Source of the DNA: Medakamo hakoo
Taxonomy: Eukaryota > Chlorophyta > Trebouxiophyceae > Coccomyxaceae
DNA length: 64,000 nt
Assembly: GCA_026636295.1 (NCBI GenBank)
Contig: CP089453.1
Span: 248,001 to 312,000 of the forward strand
Reading direction: 5' to 3'
In this document: in pieces, positions 20,932-31,508 of the stretch
How the letters are laid out: each line of letters begins with the position of its first letter
How positions within the stretch are numbered: position 1 is the stretch's first letter
Translations under genes and position numbers: made by a program
Notes under the pieces: generated by a model
What the model was told of the DNA's origin: nothing
The model's input: only the letters and a program-made list of their open reading frames with translations
Databases searched by the model: none

Positions 20932-21253
20932 GGTCGATGGATGCGTGAGGGGGGACGGGGGGGGGACGGGGCGAACGCGCGAAAGAAGAAGCTCTGATTG
21001 GCGGGCGGCGACGGGAGCGAGCGAGCCGTGTGCCTCTGCTCCCCGCGGCCCATTCCTTTGTTGCGGCGGAACACGGGGGGAGAGGGATTTCTCTCTCCTC
21101 TGCTCCCCTTGCACACGCACACCCGCCGCGCCTGCGTGCTGCCCGTCCCACCCTCAGCCCTGCGCCAGGCCTAGGCGCGCGCGCGCGTGAAGGGAGGCCG
21201 CTTTTTTCCAACCCCGCCGTCGCTTGTCCGCCCGCACACGCCTCGCAAAGACC
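20932..21253. promoter_or_regulatory. Bidirectional promoter region of eEF1B and CDC73
   Basis: 322 bases separate the two divergent start codons. No coding potential or clear TATA box was seen. It includes G-runs near 20949-20981, a short A-rich patch around 20983 and CT-rich DNA just before the CDC73 start. Confidence 0.5.
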
Positions 21254-22962
21254 ATGGACCCCCTGGCCGTCCTGCGCGAGTTCACGGCGGCCGGCCGCTT
21301 AGGCGAAGTCACCGTGACGTCTGGCCGCGTCCTGTTCGGGTCCGACTTTGATTTCGATGCTGCCGCGCCGACGGGGTATGTGTCTTCGACGCGGAGCGGC
21401 GCGGCGGCAGCGCAACAACTCCGCTACACAGCCGGCGCCCTGGCTTTTTTCGCGGCGGCGGCCAATTTCGCGGCCGGCGGGACGGCCGCGTACATGCGGG
21501 CCGCCCGTGACGCGGGCGTGCAGACGGTGGCGGTCCTGGATCAAAAGGTAAAAAGAGACGGGAGGGGGGCGGCGAGAGCGTTTTTTCCTGCTTCGCCCCA
21601 TTTCCTTCGCTCCACCCCCCACCCCACCCCCTCTTGTCCCATCCACACCAGCCCCTCGCCGCCTACCTGAAAGGCGAGGTCGACACCACGCCCGGCGTCG
21701 TCCCGCTCCCCGTCGCGGACCTGCCTTCCGTCGGTCTGGAAGACGGCGCGGCGGCTAAAAAAGCGCGGACGGCCGAAGAACAACCTGCGCCCGCGACCTC
21801 GGCTGCGGAGGCCGCAGACGCGACCGTCGCGGCCGCCCGGGCCGCCGAAGCGCCCTGGTCTCTACGCGACCGCAACGCGCCGCTGATGGCGGGCGTGAAA
21901 GATTTCAGTTTCGCGGTGGTCAAAGCCCAGACGGCGACGGCGGCCGCGGCGGCGGCGTTTGAAGCGGCGCGGAAAGCAGAGGCCAAGCAGGCCGCGGTGG
22001 CCGCGGCGGCCGCACCGCGGTCCCGCCCGTCCGCCGCCGCCGTTGCCATGGCGGCCCTCCCTTCCCGCCGCTTCGAACGCACGGACGCCCCCGGCGCGGC
22101 GCGCGCGGCCCTGGACGACATGGGCCTGGGCGGAGACGAGGCGTGGGCGGGCGGCGTCCAGGCGTACGGCGACGTGCTGGGCGGTGGTGGTGAGGGGCCG
22201 CCGTCGGACAGGCCGCCGGCCGCGCCTGTGGCCGCGTCATTTGCGGACCCGGACCCGGCGGGCACTGCCCAGGCCAAAGTGGAGCGGGCGGCGGCGGCGG
22301 CGGCGGCGAAGGCGGCGGCGGCCGCGGCCGCGCGCCGCCCGGCCGCCGCGCCGAAACCAACGACCACGGCCGCCGCGGCGGGCGCCAAGCCTGGCACCGC
22401 TCCACCCTCATCGTCGGCGTCCATCCCCATCATCATCGTCCCCGCGGCCGCGACCGCCCGCATCAACCTGCTGAACGCCGGGCCGTTTTTGGAGGAAGGC
22501 CGGTTTGTGCCGGCGGAGGCCGCGCGCGCGGCCGGCGCGAAAAAGCCGGCGGACGGCCGGCTGACCATCACGCGGTCCATTGGGCGCGGCGGGCCGGGCG
22601 GGCGGCCGCCCGTGCCCTACATCATCACCGACCGGGCGCCCCCACCCAACCACCGGGACTGGCGCCGCGTCGTCGCCGTCTTTGTGGGCGGCGCGGCCTG
22701 GCAGTTCAAAGGGTGGAGCTTTGTCGACCCGGCGACGGGCGCCAAAGTCGGGGAGGGCGACACCGTCGCGCTCTTCTCCCGCCTGGCTGGCTTCCACGTC
22801 GCGTTCGCGGACGAGGCCGTGCCGGCCGCGGTGAAAGACTGGGCGGTGACGCGGTTGGCCCTTCACCGCACGGAGCGCCACCGCGACCGGTCGACAGCGG
22901 AGAGGGTGTGGCGGGCGATCGACGATTTCTTGGGGCCGCGCGGGTCCACGCTGGCGTATTGA
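21254..22962 (+). CDS. CDC73: CDC73/parafibromin, PAF1 complex subunit
   Basis: A component of the RNA polymerase II elongation complex PAF1C, in the nucleus. Exons 21254-21547 and 21652-22962 (534 residues), phase 0, AAG|GTAAAA and CACCAG|CCC. The N-terminus MDPLAVLREFTAAGRLGEV matches the family start (DPLxxLRxF). The Ras-like C-terminal domain begins at SIPIIIVPAAATARINLLNA (about residue 355) and includes RPPVPYIITD (family RPVPYxVVD), DWRRVVAVFVGGAAWQFKGW, ALFSRLAGFHVAFADE and VTRLALHRTERHRDRSTAER. The middle 250 residues are Ala-rich and disordered. The final residues place it convergent with MIPS. The length is close to human parafibromin (531). Confidence 0.95.
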
Positions 22963-23044
22963 GAGGGCAGGGTGTGAGGAGGTAGAGCGGGCGGGCGCGG
23001 GCGGGCGCGGGCGTGTTGTGTCTCGTTTCCTTGCTGCAGGTTTT

Positions 23045-23072
23045 CCCCCCATCCCATCCCATCCCATCCCAT
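23045..23072. repeat. (CCCAT)n microsatellite
   Basis: About five tandem copies of the pentamer CCCAT lie between the convergent 3' ends of CDC73 and MIPS. An A-run follows at 23091-23100. The 299-base gap holds no gene. Confidence 0.85.
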
Positions 23073-23261
23073 TCCACCCACCCCTCCCACAAAAAAAAAA
23101 GGTTTGTGAGTCGGCGCGTTGGCCGCGAGTTCGTTTCAACAGATTTGTTTGTGCTCTCTCCCAATCAAGAATCGCCTCACCGCTCCCCGCCCCCATGACA
23201 AAAAGAAGCGCGCACACGTGGGTCAATGCCCCCACACCCCATTGTGTTTCCATTGTGTGTT

Positions 23262-25509
23262 TCACTTGAATTCCAGCATCATGTGCGAGTCGGGCGGCAA
23301 ACCCGCCGCCGCGCGGAACACATTCTCCAGGGCCGACCGCTGGGCCGCCAGCGCGTTGACGACGGGCGTGCCGTCCGGGACGAGCGGGGCTTTGGTCAGG
23401 TAGGACAGCAGCGACGCGACCGGGTGGAGGGCGTGCAGGTCGGTCTCCCCGTCCTTTTTGAATTCGATGCGGGTCAGCAGCTCCGCGATGATGGCCAGGT
23501 CCATGATGATGGGCGCCGCCAGCAGCGAGTCCTCGCACGTGTTGTGCATGACGATCGTGGACTTGCCGCCCATGAAGATCTCGGACGTGTACTCGTCCAT
23601 CGCGCGCTTGGAGTCGCCGACAGCTGGCACGTACTTGATGACGACGCAGTGGTCGGGGTGCTCGCCCTTGGCGTACAGCAGGCCGTTGGCGTGGACCATG
23701 TCGTCCACCACGTTGGACTTGGAGATCTCCTTGGACCGGAAGGTGTGCGGCGCCGACAGGTTCAGGCCGTCGTTGTTGCCCAGGTGGTTGTAGGACACAA
23801 TGGCCGTCGGCTTCAGCCCCGCGCCGACGAGGAAGTCGACGAGCACCGACTTCATTTTGGTCTGCCCCGACTTGAAGTCGTCGCCGCCGATGAGGACGCC
23901 CTTGGCCACGGCCAGCTCCACCAGGCCGGGCACGAACGTGTTCTGGGGGGAGCCGTTGATGAAGGGCGCGCCCTCCAGGATGGACGCGAGCGCGTACAGC
24001 TGGGACGGCGCGACCTCGGCCTCGCCGGCCGCCACGGCCGCCAGCAGGGCGTCGGCGGTGTCGTTGACGCCGGCGATGACTTCGGCGTACCGCTCCGTGT
24101 TGGCCGTCCACAGGACAACGACCTTGTCGACGCCGGACGAGGCCTTGAAGGCCCGGATGTCGGCCCGCACCGCGTCCAGCTGCTCCTGCTTGGTGCCCGC
24201 AAGCGTGTGGTCGGCGCGCGCGGCCTGGTTGGGCGCGACGAAGGCGGGGTCGAAGATGCCGGGCAGCGGCACCAGGTCCTTCATGTGGGGCGCGACCTGG
24301 GTCTGCAGCTCCCAGTCCAGGACGGCCGCGCGCTCCATGGCTTCGGCCAGGTTGGCGGACGAAATGTCCCAGCCGCCGAGGACGAGGTCGTTCGGGTGGA
24401 CCATGGGCAGCAGCGCGGAGAAGGGCGCGTGCACCTCCTCGCCCTTGTAGTTGCCGACGCGCACGGTGGCGGCCTGGGTGAGGGAGCCGTAGTAGTTGGG
24501 CGTGCGCAGGCCGTCCTTGGTCATCCAGGTGATGCCGCTGGTCGGTTTTGAGGGTGTGTGTGTGTGGGGGGGGGGGGGTGAGGGGAGGGGAGGGGAGGGG
24601 AGACACGAGCGCGGCGCGGCGCAGGCTCTGCCCTCTCTTCTGCGTGCGTCGCGGCGGCGGCCAACCCGTCCACCCCGCCTTCTCCCACGCACAGTTTGTT
24701 GGCCAGGATGCCGGCGGTGACGGTGGACCCGTTGTTGCCGCCCCAGCCGACGAGCATGAGACTGTTTTGGTGGTGGTGGAGGTGGGGAGAGGGAGAGGGC
24801 GTGAGCGTTTTTTTTTTCGAGGGATCGACGGGCGACAAGGGGGCGCCGGCGCGCGGGCAAGGACGCCACGGCAGGATGCGTTGCACCCTCCGCCAAGGGC
24901 TCCGGCCCTCGCTCAATGCAGCGCGGGTGGAAGAAGGGAGGGCCGCAGAGGCGAGATCGGCCCCCGGCCGGCCCGCAACCGCACGCGGCAGCGCCGACGC
25001 GCGCCCCTCCCTCTCCTCTCCTCGACACGGGCGCAGGATGCGTCGAGAGGCGCACGGCCGTTTTTTTCGACAGGCCGCGCTCGAGGCGCCTGCCTTCCCC
25101 AGCCCTCCCACCCGGGCCCAATCGATAGGTCTGGATGCGTACAAGGGCATGGTGGGAGCAGGACGACCAGAAGGCGCTCCGGGTGTCGTCAGCCCGGGCG
25201 ACGGCTGGCCGCAGCCCGACGGCGACGCCGCTGTCTTTTCGCCCAACCGCAACGATGCGGGGAGAAAGGCGCCGTCACCCACACCCACCCCCCGCGCCCC
25301 TGCCCACAACACCCACGCCAAACTCACCCCAGCTTAGGCACGCGCGCATCCGTCTTGAAGGTGTAGCGGGTAGACGTCGGCTTGACGGTGAACTTGCCGT
25401 CCGCGCCCGCGGGCTCGATAGAAGTCGACAGGTAGTCGTAGTGCGACTCGATCGCCTCGGCCGTGCGGGTGACCTTGTCGGACTCGACGTTGATCTCCGG
25501 GAGGAGCAT
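23262..25509 (-). CDS. INO1: Inositol-3-phosphate synthase (MIPS, INO1)
   Basis: An NAD+-dependent cytosolic enzyme turning glucose-6-phosphate into myo-inositol-3-phosphate, the first step of inositol, phytate and galactinol synthesis. Exons 25509-25328, 24761-24693 and 24537-23262 (508 residues, the family's usual 510), with phases 2 and 2 consistent. Hallmarks are [20 protein letters not shown] (the NAD+ Rossmann loop, on the small middle exon), [56 protein letters not shown] (catalytic Lys region), [36 protein letters not shown] and [17 protein letters not shown]. All expected active-site segments are present. Intron 1 is 566 bases, one of the longest in the window. The raffinose-synthase gene 30 kb away uses a downstream inositol product (galactinol), though the two are not co-arranged. 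Confidence 0.97.
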
Positions 25510-25726
25510 GGTGTGGTATGCGGCGTGGGGGGTCGGGCGTGTTCTCACAAAAAACCGCGGAAAAGGGGGAGTGAGGATAGCAAAGCAAGCGGGCGTTGTG
25601 CAACACACGCAGGGAAAGCTCCCTCAACCCTGCCTCAACACTCGCAGCCACCTCTCTCTCACAGCCGCCTCCTCTCACAGCCGCGCCTCCTCTCACAGCC
25701 GCCCACCAGCCCCCTCCCGCCTCCTC

Positions 25727-27145
25727 TCACGCCACCACGCCCGCCCCGGCGCGCCCACGCTCCCGCACGCCCGCCCCCGCCGCCAGCCGCCAAAAATCCC
25801 GGAACGCCAGGTGGGCCCACGCCGGGCTGGGTGCGGTGCCGCCGCCGCCGCCGCCGCCGCCGCCCAGCTCGGCCAGGACGCGCCGCGCGGACACGCACCC
25901 CGCCGCCAGCCACGGCCCCAGGGACGCCAGGGCGGCCGCGACGGCGGCCGGGCCTTGCGCCCCGCGCACGCTGGCCAAGCGGGCCAGGCCGGCGCCCTCC
26001 CCGCCTTTAAAGGTCAGCGACGGCGGCGGCGGCGGTGCGGCGGCGGCACGCCCCTCGACGCCCGTCAGCGCTGCCACGCTCGGCAGGTCTCCGGCCGGGA
26101 CGGGCGTGCGCGGCAGCGGCGGCGCGCGGGCGGGCGCCGGCGTCGGCGCCCGCACAGCCACCCCCGCGACCGCCTCTTTGAATTCGGCAAACGTCAGGGG
26201 CAGGCGGCCGCCGGCCCTGGCCACGTCGGCCGGGTCGTATAGCTGCGCGCCGCCCTCGCCGACGAGGACGAGGCGCGCGGCCGGGCCGGGCCGTGCCGCC
26301 CCGCCACCGCCCGCCAGCGCCGCTTCGACCGCCCGCTCCGCCGCCACGTCGGGCGCCGCGACTTCGGCGGTCGCAAACACGGCCTCCGCGCGCACGGCGG
26401 CCGCGAGGGCGGGGAGGACGTCTTCCGGCCTGCCCAGCCGGACGACGAGGTCGGAGCCCGCGTCGCGGAGGCGCGCCCGCAAATCGGCGGCGGCGGCGAG
26501 GGTGAAGGCCGCACGCGCTGGGCCGAAGCGGGCCGTGGGGGAGGGCGGGGGTGGCGCGCACGGCGCGGCGCGGCGGGGCTGGTAGCTCTCCGCGCCCGCG
26601 GCCGCCTCCGCGCGCGGCGCGCCCGCCCGGTAGTCTCTCTCGTCCAGGACCAGGACGGGCAGGACCGCCCGCCCGCCCGCGGACGCGGCTTTCAGGGCCG
26701 GGTGGTCGTGGAGGCGCAGGTCGGCCCGGAGCCACAACAGCGCCGGGCCGGGGCGGCCGCCCGCGCCCGGGGCCGGGCGGCCGGGCGGGGCGGTGGCCGG
26801 GGACGGCGCCGTCGTCAAGCCGGCCGACGCGGAGGCGCCGGGCGTGAAGCGCCTCGATGCAGCGGGCGCGTACGCGTTAAAAGGCCGGGCTGCGTTGCGC
26901 GCTGGGGAGGGGGTGGGCTTGGCCAGCCAGGCCGGCGGCGTGTTTGGGGCGGCAGAGGCCCGGCCTGGTGTGTGGGGTGTGGGTGTGGGTGGATGCGAGG
27001 GGGTCGGTCCGCCGCGATGGGAACACGGGCCTTTTTCTTGTGCGGAGAATGGAGGGAGCTGGAGGTCTGCTTCCACTCCGGTTCTCATGCATGCAAGCGC
27101 GCATGTGTGTGACGCACCCGCGTGAGAAGCGCTGCGGGACGGCAT
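25727..27145 (-). CDS. PHR2: PHR2-type short photolyase/cryptochrome homologue
   Basis: A flavoprotein-superfamily member with the N-terminal antenna domain but only the beginning of the FAD domain. [19 protein letters not shown] near residue 140 is the photolyase signature, followed by VLVLDERDY and [19 protein letters not shown]. Near the end [19 protein letters not shown] matches the SPxLAxGCxSxR motif, and [15 protein letters not shown] matches the ELLWRDFFRF segment. The protein then stops after about 15 residues, as in plant PHR2, which also ends there. Most FAD-contacting residues are therefore absent, and a role in DNA repair is unproven. A Lys/Arg/Ser/Pro-rich stretch (around residues 75-120) resembles an organelle transit peptide. 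The Met at 27145 gives 472 residues; 27088 is an alternative. The start lies only 56 bases from the divergent FHIT start. Confidence 0.75.
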   Translation of the reverse strand: MPSRSASHAGASHTCALACMRTGVEADLQLPPFSAQEKGPCSHRGGPTPSHPPTPTPHTPGRASAAPNTPPAWLAKPTPSPARNAARPFNAYAPAASRRFTPGASASAGLTTAPSPATAPPGRPAPGAGGRPGPALLWLRADLRLHDHPALKAASAGGRAVLPVLVLDERDYRAGAPRAEAAAGAESYQPRRAAPCAPPPPSPTARFGPARAAFTLAAAADLRARLRDAGSDLVVRLGRPEDVLPALAAAVRAEAVFATAEVAAPDVAAERAVEAALAGGGGAARPGPAARLVLVGEGGAQLYDPADVARAGGRLPLTFAEFKEAVAGVAVRAPTPAPARAPPLPRTPVPAGDLPSVAALTGVEGRAAAAPPPPPSLTFKGGEGAGLARLASVRGAQGPAAVAAALASLGPWLAAGCVSARRVLAELGGGGGGGGGTAPSPAWAHLAFRDFWRLAAGAGVRERGRAGAGVVA

Positions 27146-27201
27146 GGTGCGAGGAGAGCAGGCGTGGCCAGACACACGCACACGAAAACGGTTTGGAGAG
27201 A

Positions 27202-27870
27202 ATGAACGTGCGGGCGCGTCTCAGACGACGAATGTTTCGCCGCCTAGCCGCCGGCCTGTGTTCCCGCCCGCGGGGCGCCATCACCTCCGCGCGCCCTGTC
27301 GTGCAAGGCCGCCGGACCTTGCGGATGTCCGCAGCAGCACGCCACAACGAAAGCACGCACCTCCCCTTTGGCCCGCACGCCATCCCGGTGGAGCACACGT
27401 TCGTGTCCACCTCCCACTCCTTCGCGTTCGTCAACCTCAAGCCCGTCGTCCCCGGCCACGTCCTCGTCAGCCCCAAGCGCGTCGTCCCCCGCCTGGCCGG
27501 CCTGCACCCTGAAGAAGTGGCCGACTTGTTCGCGCTCGCCGCGCGCGTCTCCGCCGTCGTCGAGCCGCACTTTGCCGCGACAGCTGTCACCCTCGCCGTC
27601 CAGGACGGCCCGCACGCGGGCCAGACCGTGCCGCACGTCCACGTCCACGTGCTGCCACGCCGGGCGGGCGATTTCGAGCGCAACGACGACGTGTACACCG
27701 AACTAGAGAGGGACGTCGGCCCGCCTGTGGGGACGGTGGCGACGGCGGCGACGGCTGGGGGCGACACCGCCACCACCACCACCCAGCCACTCAACCCTGA
27801 CGCCCCACGCCTCGCACGCACGCACGAAGACATGGCCGCGGAGGCAGCCGTCCTGCGGGCCCTGTTCTGA
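27202..27870 (+). CDS. FHIT-type HIT hydrolase (diadenosine triphosphatase), probable organelle presequence
   Basis: Hydrolyses dinucleoside polyphosphates such as Ap3A to AMP plus ADP. From about residue 55 the protein follows [57 protein letters not shown], then [20 protein letters not shown] with the histidine triad (HVHVH), whose middle His is the nucleophile, and [16 protein letters not shown]. The first 41 residues ([19 protein letters not shown] onward) carry many Arg and no acids, a typical mitochondrial or plastid presequence; a cytosolic form could start at the internal Met near residue 42 (MSAAARH). The single exon is 222 residues. The METTL gene follows on the same strand 124 bases downstream. 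Confidence 0.9.
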   Translation: MNVRARLRRRMFRRLAAGLCSRPRGAITSARPVVQGRRTLRMSAAARHNESTHLPFGPHAIPVEHTFVSTSHSFAFVNLKPVVPGHVLVSPKRVVPRLAGLHPEEVADLFALAARVSAVVEPHFAATAVTLAVQDGPHAGQTVPHVHVHVLPRRAGDFERNDDVYTELERDVGPPVGTVATAATAGGDTATTTTQPLNPDAPRLARTHEDMAAEAAVLRALF

Positions 27871-27994
27871 GCACAGAGCACACAACTGCATGAGGCCCGT
27901 GTGTCCACCACGCGGCCACCATCGCACGCCGCCGCCGCCGCCACGTCGGACGAGGACGGGGGCACCACCCCTCTCACCACCTCCTCCACCCACC

Positions 27995-28897
27995 ATGCCG
28001 CCCGTCGCTGCCCGCGTCCCGCCCGTCGCCGCCTTTGTGGGCGAGCCGGGGACGACGGCGGCCGGAGAGTACCACGACGCTGATTTCGACTGGGCCACAC
28101 ACGCCGCGGTCGTGGGTCCAGCGCTGGAGGCGAAGCTCGCGGCAGCGGCGGCGGCGGCGGCGGACGCCGCGCCGGCGCTCCACCCGCCGCCGCCTGCCTC
28201 CCCGCCCGCCTACGAAGCGGCGTGGTCGGCCTTCCACGCGAAAGACAATGGATCCGCTCGCTTTTACAAGGAGCGCCGCTACATCCCGCTGGCCTGGCCC
28301 GCCCTGGCGGACCCGAGCCGCACGAGGACCGTCGTGGAGCTGGGGTGCGGGGCCGGGTCCGCGCTGCTGCCCGTGCTGCGGGCCAACCCGGCCGTGCGGG
28401 CGCTGGGCGCGGACGTCGCGCCGGGCGCCGTCGACATGTTCCTGGCCGCCGCGGCACGGGCCGGCATCGACGCCGGCCGCGTGGGTGGCCTGGTCCTGGA
28501 CGCCGCGGCCCCGGGCGCGGGCGCGGCCCTGGGCCGGGTGCGCGCCGACGCGTGCCTGGCCGTCTTCACGCTCGGCGCCCTGGAGCCGGCGGGCCAGGCC
28601 CTGTTCCTGGCCGCCGCGGCGTCGTGCCTGCGTCCCGGCGGCACGCTGTACGTCCGCGACCACGGCCTGTACGACGTCACGCACTGCCGCGCCCCCCGCC
28701 GCCTGGCCGGCAACCTGCACGTCCGGGGTGACGGGACGCGCTGTTATTTTTTCAGCCCGGAAGGGTTGGCAGCGAGTGCGGAGAGCGCCGGTTTTGAGAC
28801 GAGGGTGTCCAAGTGGGCGACGGTCGCGGTGCCCAATCGAGCGAGCGGGGCGGTGATCAAAAGAGTGTTCGTCCACGGCGAGTTTGTAAAGGCGTGA
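27995..28897 (+). CDS. tRNA N3-methylcytidine methyltransferase, METTL2/6/8 family
   Basis: Transfers a methyl group from SAM to C32 of tRNA anticodon loops in the best-known members. Single exon, 300 residues. AGEYHDADFDWATHAAVV and AWSAFHAKDNGSARFYKERR (family WDxFYxxHxxxFFKDRxW) come first, then VVELGCGAGSALLPVLRANP (SAM motif I), GADVAPGAVDMF (motif II), ACLAVFTLGALEPAGQ (motif IV region), LRPGGTLYVRDHGLYDVTHC and LAGNLHVRGDGTRCYFFSPE. The last block, with R-DGTR-YFF, is diagnostic for this family against other methyltransferases. It ends VFVHGEFVKA. The start at 27995 has a CACCATG context. Which paralogue (2, 6 or 8) cannot be told. Confidence 0.93.
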   Translation: MPPVAARVPPVAAFVGEPGTTAAGEYHDADFDWATHAAVVGPALEAKLAAAAAAAADAAPALHPPPPASPPAYEAAWSAFHAKDNGSARFYKERRYIPLAWPALADPSRTRTVVELGCGAGSALLPVLRANPAVRALGADVAPGAVDMFLAAAARAGIDAGRVGGLVLDAAAPGAGAALGRVRADACLAVFTLGALEPAGQALFLAAAASCLRPGGTLYVRDHGLYDVTHCRAPRRLAGNLHVRGDGTRCYFFSPEGLAASAESAGFETRVSKWATVAVPNRASGAVIKRVFVHGEFVKA

Positions 28898-29418
28898 GGG
28901 CCCCGGGCTCGTCACAGTCGAAAACAACAGAGACGGGCGCCGGCGCCGGCGCCCACGCGCCGTCCCCTCCCCTCTCCCTCGCCCTCCCTCTCTCTCTCTC
29001 AGGGCGGCGGGCAGCGTCTTGCCGCGCCCACCCCCGCCACATACTGAGCCCCGTGGCGCCGCGAATGGACGCCGGGCAGCGCCGCGAAACCCGCCCGCCG
29101 CCGCCGCCGCATTCCCTCGCGGACGTCCCTCCCCTCTCCCGCACTCAAAAACACAATCGGCGGCGGCGGCGCGGCCGGGCGGCGGGGCGGGTGGGGACCG
29201 GACCTGAGGCTGCTGCGCACGTACGTTTTTTATCGCCGGAGAGGGTGCTGCGCCGGGCGGGGAAGGGGAGGGCCGCTGCACATAGTCTGGCCGACAGCGG
29301 CGCTCAAAAAAACCTGTCCCCCCCCCCTCTCTTCCATCTCTCCCATCATCGCCAGGAATCGACGGACGACCCGCTCCTCGTGCCTTCCACTCGCCGCCCG
29401 ACCTCGCCGGGAGGCGTG
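28898..29418. other. Gap upstream of Bin3; possible extra 5' exon
   Basis: 521 bases with no independent gene. The Bin3 frame stays open through much of it, and a Met at 29065 would add about 118 residues (MDAGQRRETRPPPPP...) of low-complexity sequence. The splice-like ATCGCCAG|GAATC at 29354 hints at an intron instead. Sequence quality is UTR-like with CT runs (28976-29000), so it was left out of the CDS. Confidence 0.5.
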
Positions 29419-30864
29419 ATGCCCCGGTCCCCGCACTCGGGCGCGGCCGCGGCGGTCGCGACGGCCGAGGGCGGTGGAGGCGGTGACGCCGCAGCGCAGC
29501 CGCCGCCCGCCAAAAAAAGCCGTGCCGGCGGTGCGGGCGGCGTCGCCTCCGCGCTGACCGACTCCGCGCTGAGCTGCGGGACGGGAGGCGAAGGCAACGG
29601 ACGCCAGGCCCAGCCTGCTGGAGCGGCGGACGGCGGTGGCGGTGGCGGCGGAGGGTCGACGGCCACGCTGACGGCCGAACACGGGCACGGCCGCGCCGGG
29701 GGCGCCCTTCCAGCCCACCGCCGGCCGTGCCGGGCGGACATGTCCGCCGTCATCACGGCCGCGCTCCGGACTGGGCGGCACGCGGCTGCTGCGGTGGTGA
29801 GCGAGGGGCGTGGTGCGGGGCCGGCGCCCGGCGCCCCCGCGCCGCCTGGCCCACCGCCGGCGGCTCCCGGTCCGCCGGCCGGTGCGCCCACTGCAAAGGC
29901 GGCCGCCAAGCGCGCCGCCCGCGCGGCCGCCCGCCCGGCCTTGGACGGCAACTACGCCCGGTACTACGGCTACCGCTTAGCTTTGGGCGGACGGGCCGCG
30001 CCCGTCCCGCCGCCGCGCTCCGAACCGGTCGACGCCCGCGTCGCGGCCCTGGCCGGCCCCGCGGGGCGCGACCCGCGCCTCGCGGCCCTCGACCTCCGGT
30101 CCCTGCTGCGCGGCCGGGCGGTCTTGGACGTCGGCTGCAACGCGGGCCTCATTCCCCTGGCGCTGGCTGTGCTGGGCAAGCCCGCCTCCGTGCTGGGCGT
30201 GGATGTCGACGCGTGCCTCATCCGGGACGCCGTCCGCCACCTGTCCACCGCCCGGTCCGCAGCCGCCACTTTAGCCGCCGACGCGCGTGCGCCTGGGCGC
30301 GCCCGGTCGGCGGGCGAGGACGCGGGCCGGGCCCTGCGCCGGGTGACCTTCCGCCGGGAGGACGTTGTGGCGTCTGCGTCCGCGGCGGCGCCGGGCGCGG
30401 GAGCGGCCGCGGCCGCGCCGGTGGCCGCGCCGCCCGCCGGTGGGGCGGGGCGCGGCAACGACACCCTCCCGCACCCCCCACCCCCACCACCCGCCCACCC
30501 GCCCGCCGGCTACGGCGCCGTCTTCTGCCTGTCCGTCACGAAGTGGGTCCACGTCCGCGGCGGGGACGGCGCCCTGGCCGCCTTCCTGGCGCGCCTGGCC
30601 GCCCTCACGGCGCCGGGCGGCCACCTCATCCTGGAGCCCCAGCCGTGGAGTTCGTACGAGGCCGCCGCCCGGAAGAAGCTGGCCGGGCCGAGGGTGGGCG
30701 GCCCCCCGCTGTCGGAGCTGGCCCTCCGGCCGGACGGCTTTGCCGACCACTTGGAGGCGGCGCACGGGCTGAAGCTGGTCGCGCGGCGCGTGCCGAGCGG
30801 GGTGGCGCGCGGCTTTGCGCGCGAGCTGCTGGTGTTTAAGAAACCGGCGGCGGTGGCGGTGTAG
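29419..30864 (+). CDS. Bin3/MePCE RNA 5'-methylphosphate capping methyltransferase
   Basis: Bin3/BCDIN3 enzymes methylate the gamma- or 5'-phosphate of small RNAs (7SK in animals, U6 in plants). 481 residues, single exon. After about 170 disordered residues the catalytic part opens with LDGNYARYYGYRL (the family GNYxxYYGYR), then AVLDVGCNAGLIPLALAVLG (motif I), VLGVDVDACLIRDAVRHL (motif II), a 60-residue Ala/Pro-rich insertion, and YGAVFCLSVTKWVHVRGGDG followed by LTAPGGHLILEPQPWSSYEA, which are the strongest family marks. It closes with LELVRRVPSG-like KLVARRVPSGVARGFARELL. The Met at 29419 is the first reasonable start; an upstream exon is possible. It is in tandem with the METTL methyltransferase. 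Confidence 0.93.
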   Translation: MPRSPHSGAAAAVATAEGGGGGDAAAQPPPAKKSRAGGAGGVASALTDSALSCGTGGEGNGRQAQPAGAADGGGGGGGGSTATLTAEHGHGRAGGALPAHRRPCRADMSAVITAALRTGRHAAAAVVSEGRGAGPAPGAPAPPGPPPAAPGPPAGAPTAKAAAKRAARAAARPALDGNYARYYGYRLALGGRAAPVPPPRSEPVDARVAALAGPAGRDPRLAALDLRSLLRGRAVLDVGCNAGLIPLALAVLGKPASVLGVDVDACLIRDAVRHLSTARSAAATLAADARAPGRARSAGEDAGRALRRVTFRREDVVASASAAAPGAGAAAAAPVAAPPAGGAGRGNDTLPHPPPPPPAHPPAGYGAVFCLSVTKWVHVRGGDGALAAFLARLAALTAPGGHLILEPQPWSSYEAAARKKLAGPRVGGPPLSELALRPDGFADHLEAAHGLKLVARRVPSGVARGFARELLVFKKPAAVAV

Positions 30865-30945
30865 TTTTGACTTGATTTCTGTCTTTTTTTCGAAAAAAAA
30901 AGGATCCCTTTTTTTTGCACTGGGAACGTACGCGCCTGCACGCCC

Positions 30946-31476
30946 TCACCTGCCCCAAACACCGACGTTCCCGCCGTACCCCCACCCGCCGTACGGGTTG
31001 CCGTAGCCGTACGGCTGGCCACACACCGTCGCGGACAGGCAACCGGGCGGCAGGTAATAACCGGCAACCTGGAAGACGCGGGCGCCCGTCCCACCAGCGG
31101 AGGGTGTGACCTCGCCCGGGCGGTCGTCCGCGGCCGCTGCCTCCAGCCGCGCCGCCCACACGGCCGCAGGGCTGGCGAGCGTCGCGGGCCCAGGCAGCGC
31201 GTCCGGCAGCCGGACCCAGGACCCGACCAGGCGGACCGTGCCCGACGTCGGCCCGGGCTCCGTGCCCGTCGCGCGGAAGAGCGCAGACCAACGGGAGCTG
31301 TCGGCCGAGCGAACCGCGCCGTCGGGGGCGGGGACGGTTCCGCTCGCCCCGCGCACCACGACCAGGCCCAGTGCCGACGGCGCTGGGGCCGCGGCGGTCT
31401 CGCGCAGAGGCTGGGCAGGGACGGAGGCGGCCGCCGACGCCGCGGCGAGGAGGACGAGGAGGACGAGGCGGCGCAT
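30946..31476 (-). CDS. Small secreted protein with Gly/Tyr-rich C-terminus
   Basis: 176 residues, no family recognised. MRRLVLLVLLAAASAAASVP is a clear signal peptide with probable cleavage after ASVPA or nearby. The mature part is Ala/Pro-rich with scattered Val strands (ALGLVVVRGASGTV, SGTVRLVGSWVRLP). The tail carries two cysteines eight residues apart, GCLSATVC, then a Gly/Tyr/Pro/Trp repeat, YGYGNPYGGWGYGGN. A wall or matrix role would fit but is inference. The last codons read CAG|GTGAGG on the minus strand, a perfect donor, so a further 3' exon toward 30865 is possible. Its start codon is only 32 bases from the divergent PRT1 start. Confidence 0.6.
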   Translation of the reverse strand: MRRLVLLVLLAAASAAASVPAQPLRETAAAPAPSALGLVVVRGASGTVPAPDGAVRSADSSRWSALFRATGTEPGPTSGTVRLVGSWVRLPDALPGPATLASPAAVWAARLEAAAADDRPGEVTPSAGGTGARVFQVAGYYLPPGCLSATVCGQPYGYGNPYGGWGYGGNVGVWGR

Positions 31477-31508
31477 GGCTTCAAACGAAAAATGAGCGCC
31501 CGCGCGCC

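Noticed and set aside
23226-24551. Plus-strand 441-codon frame opposite MIPS
   Set aside because: Shadow of the MIPS third exon; no family features.
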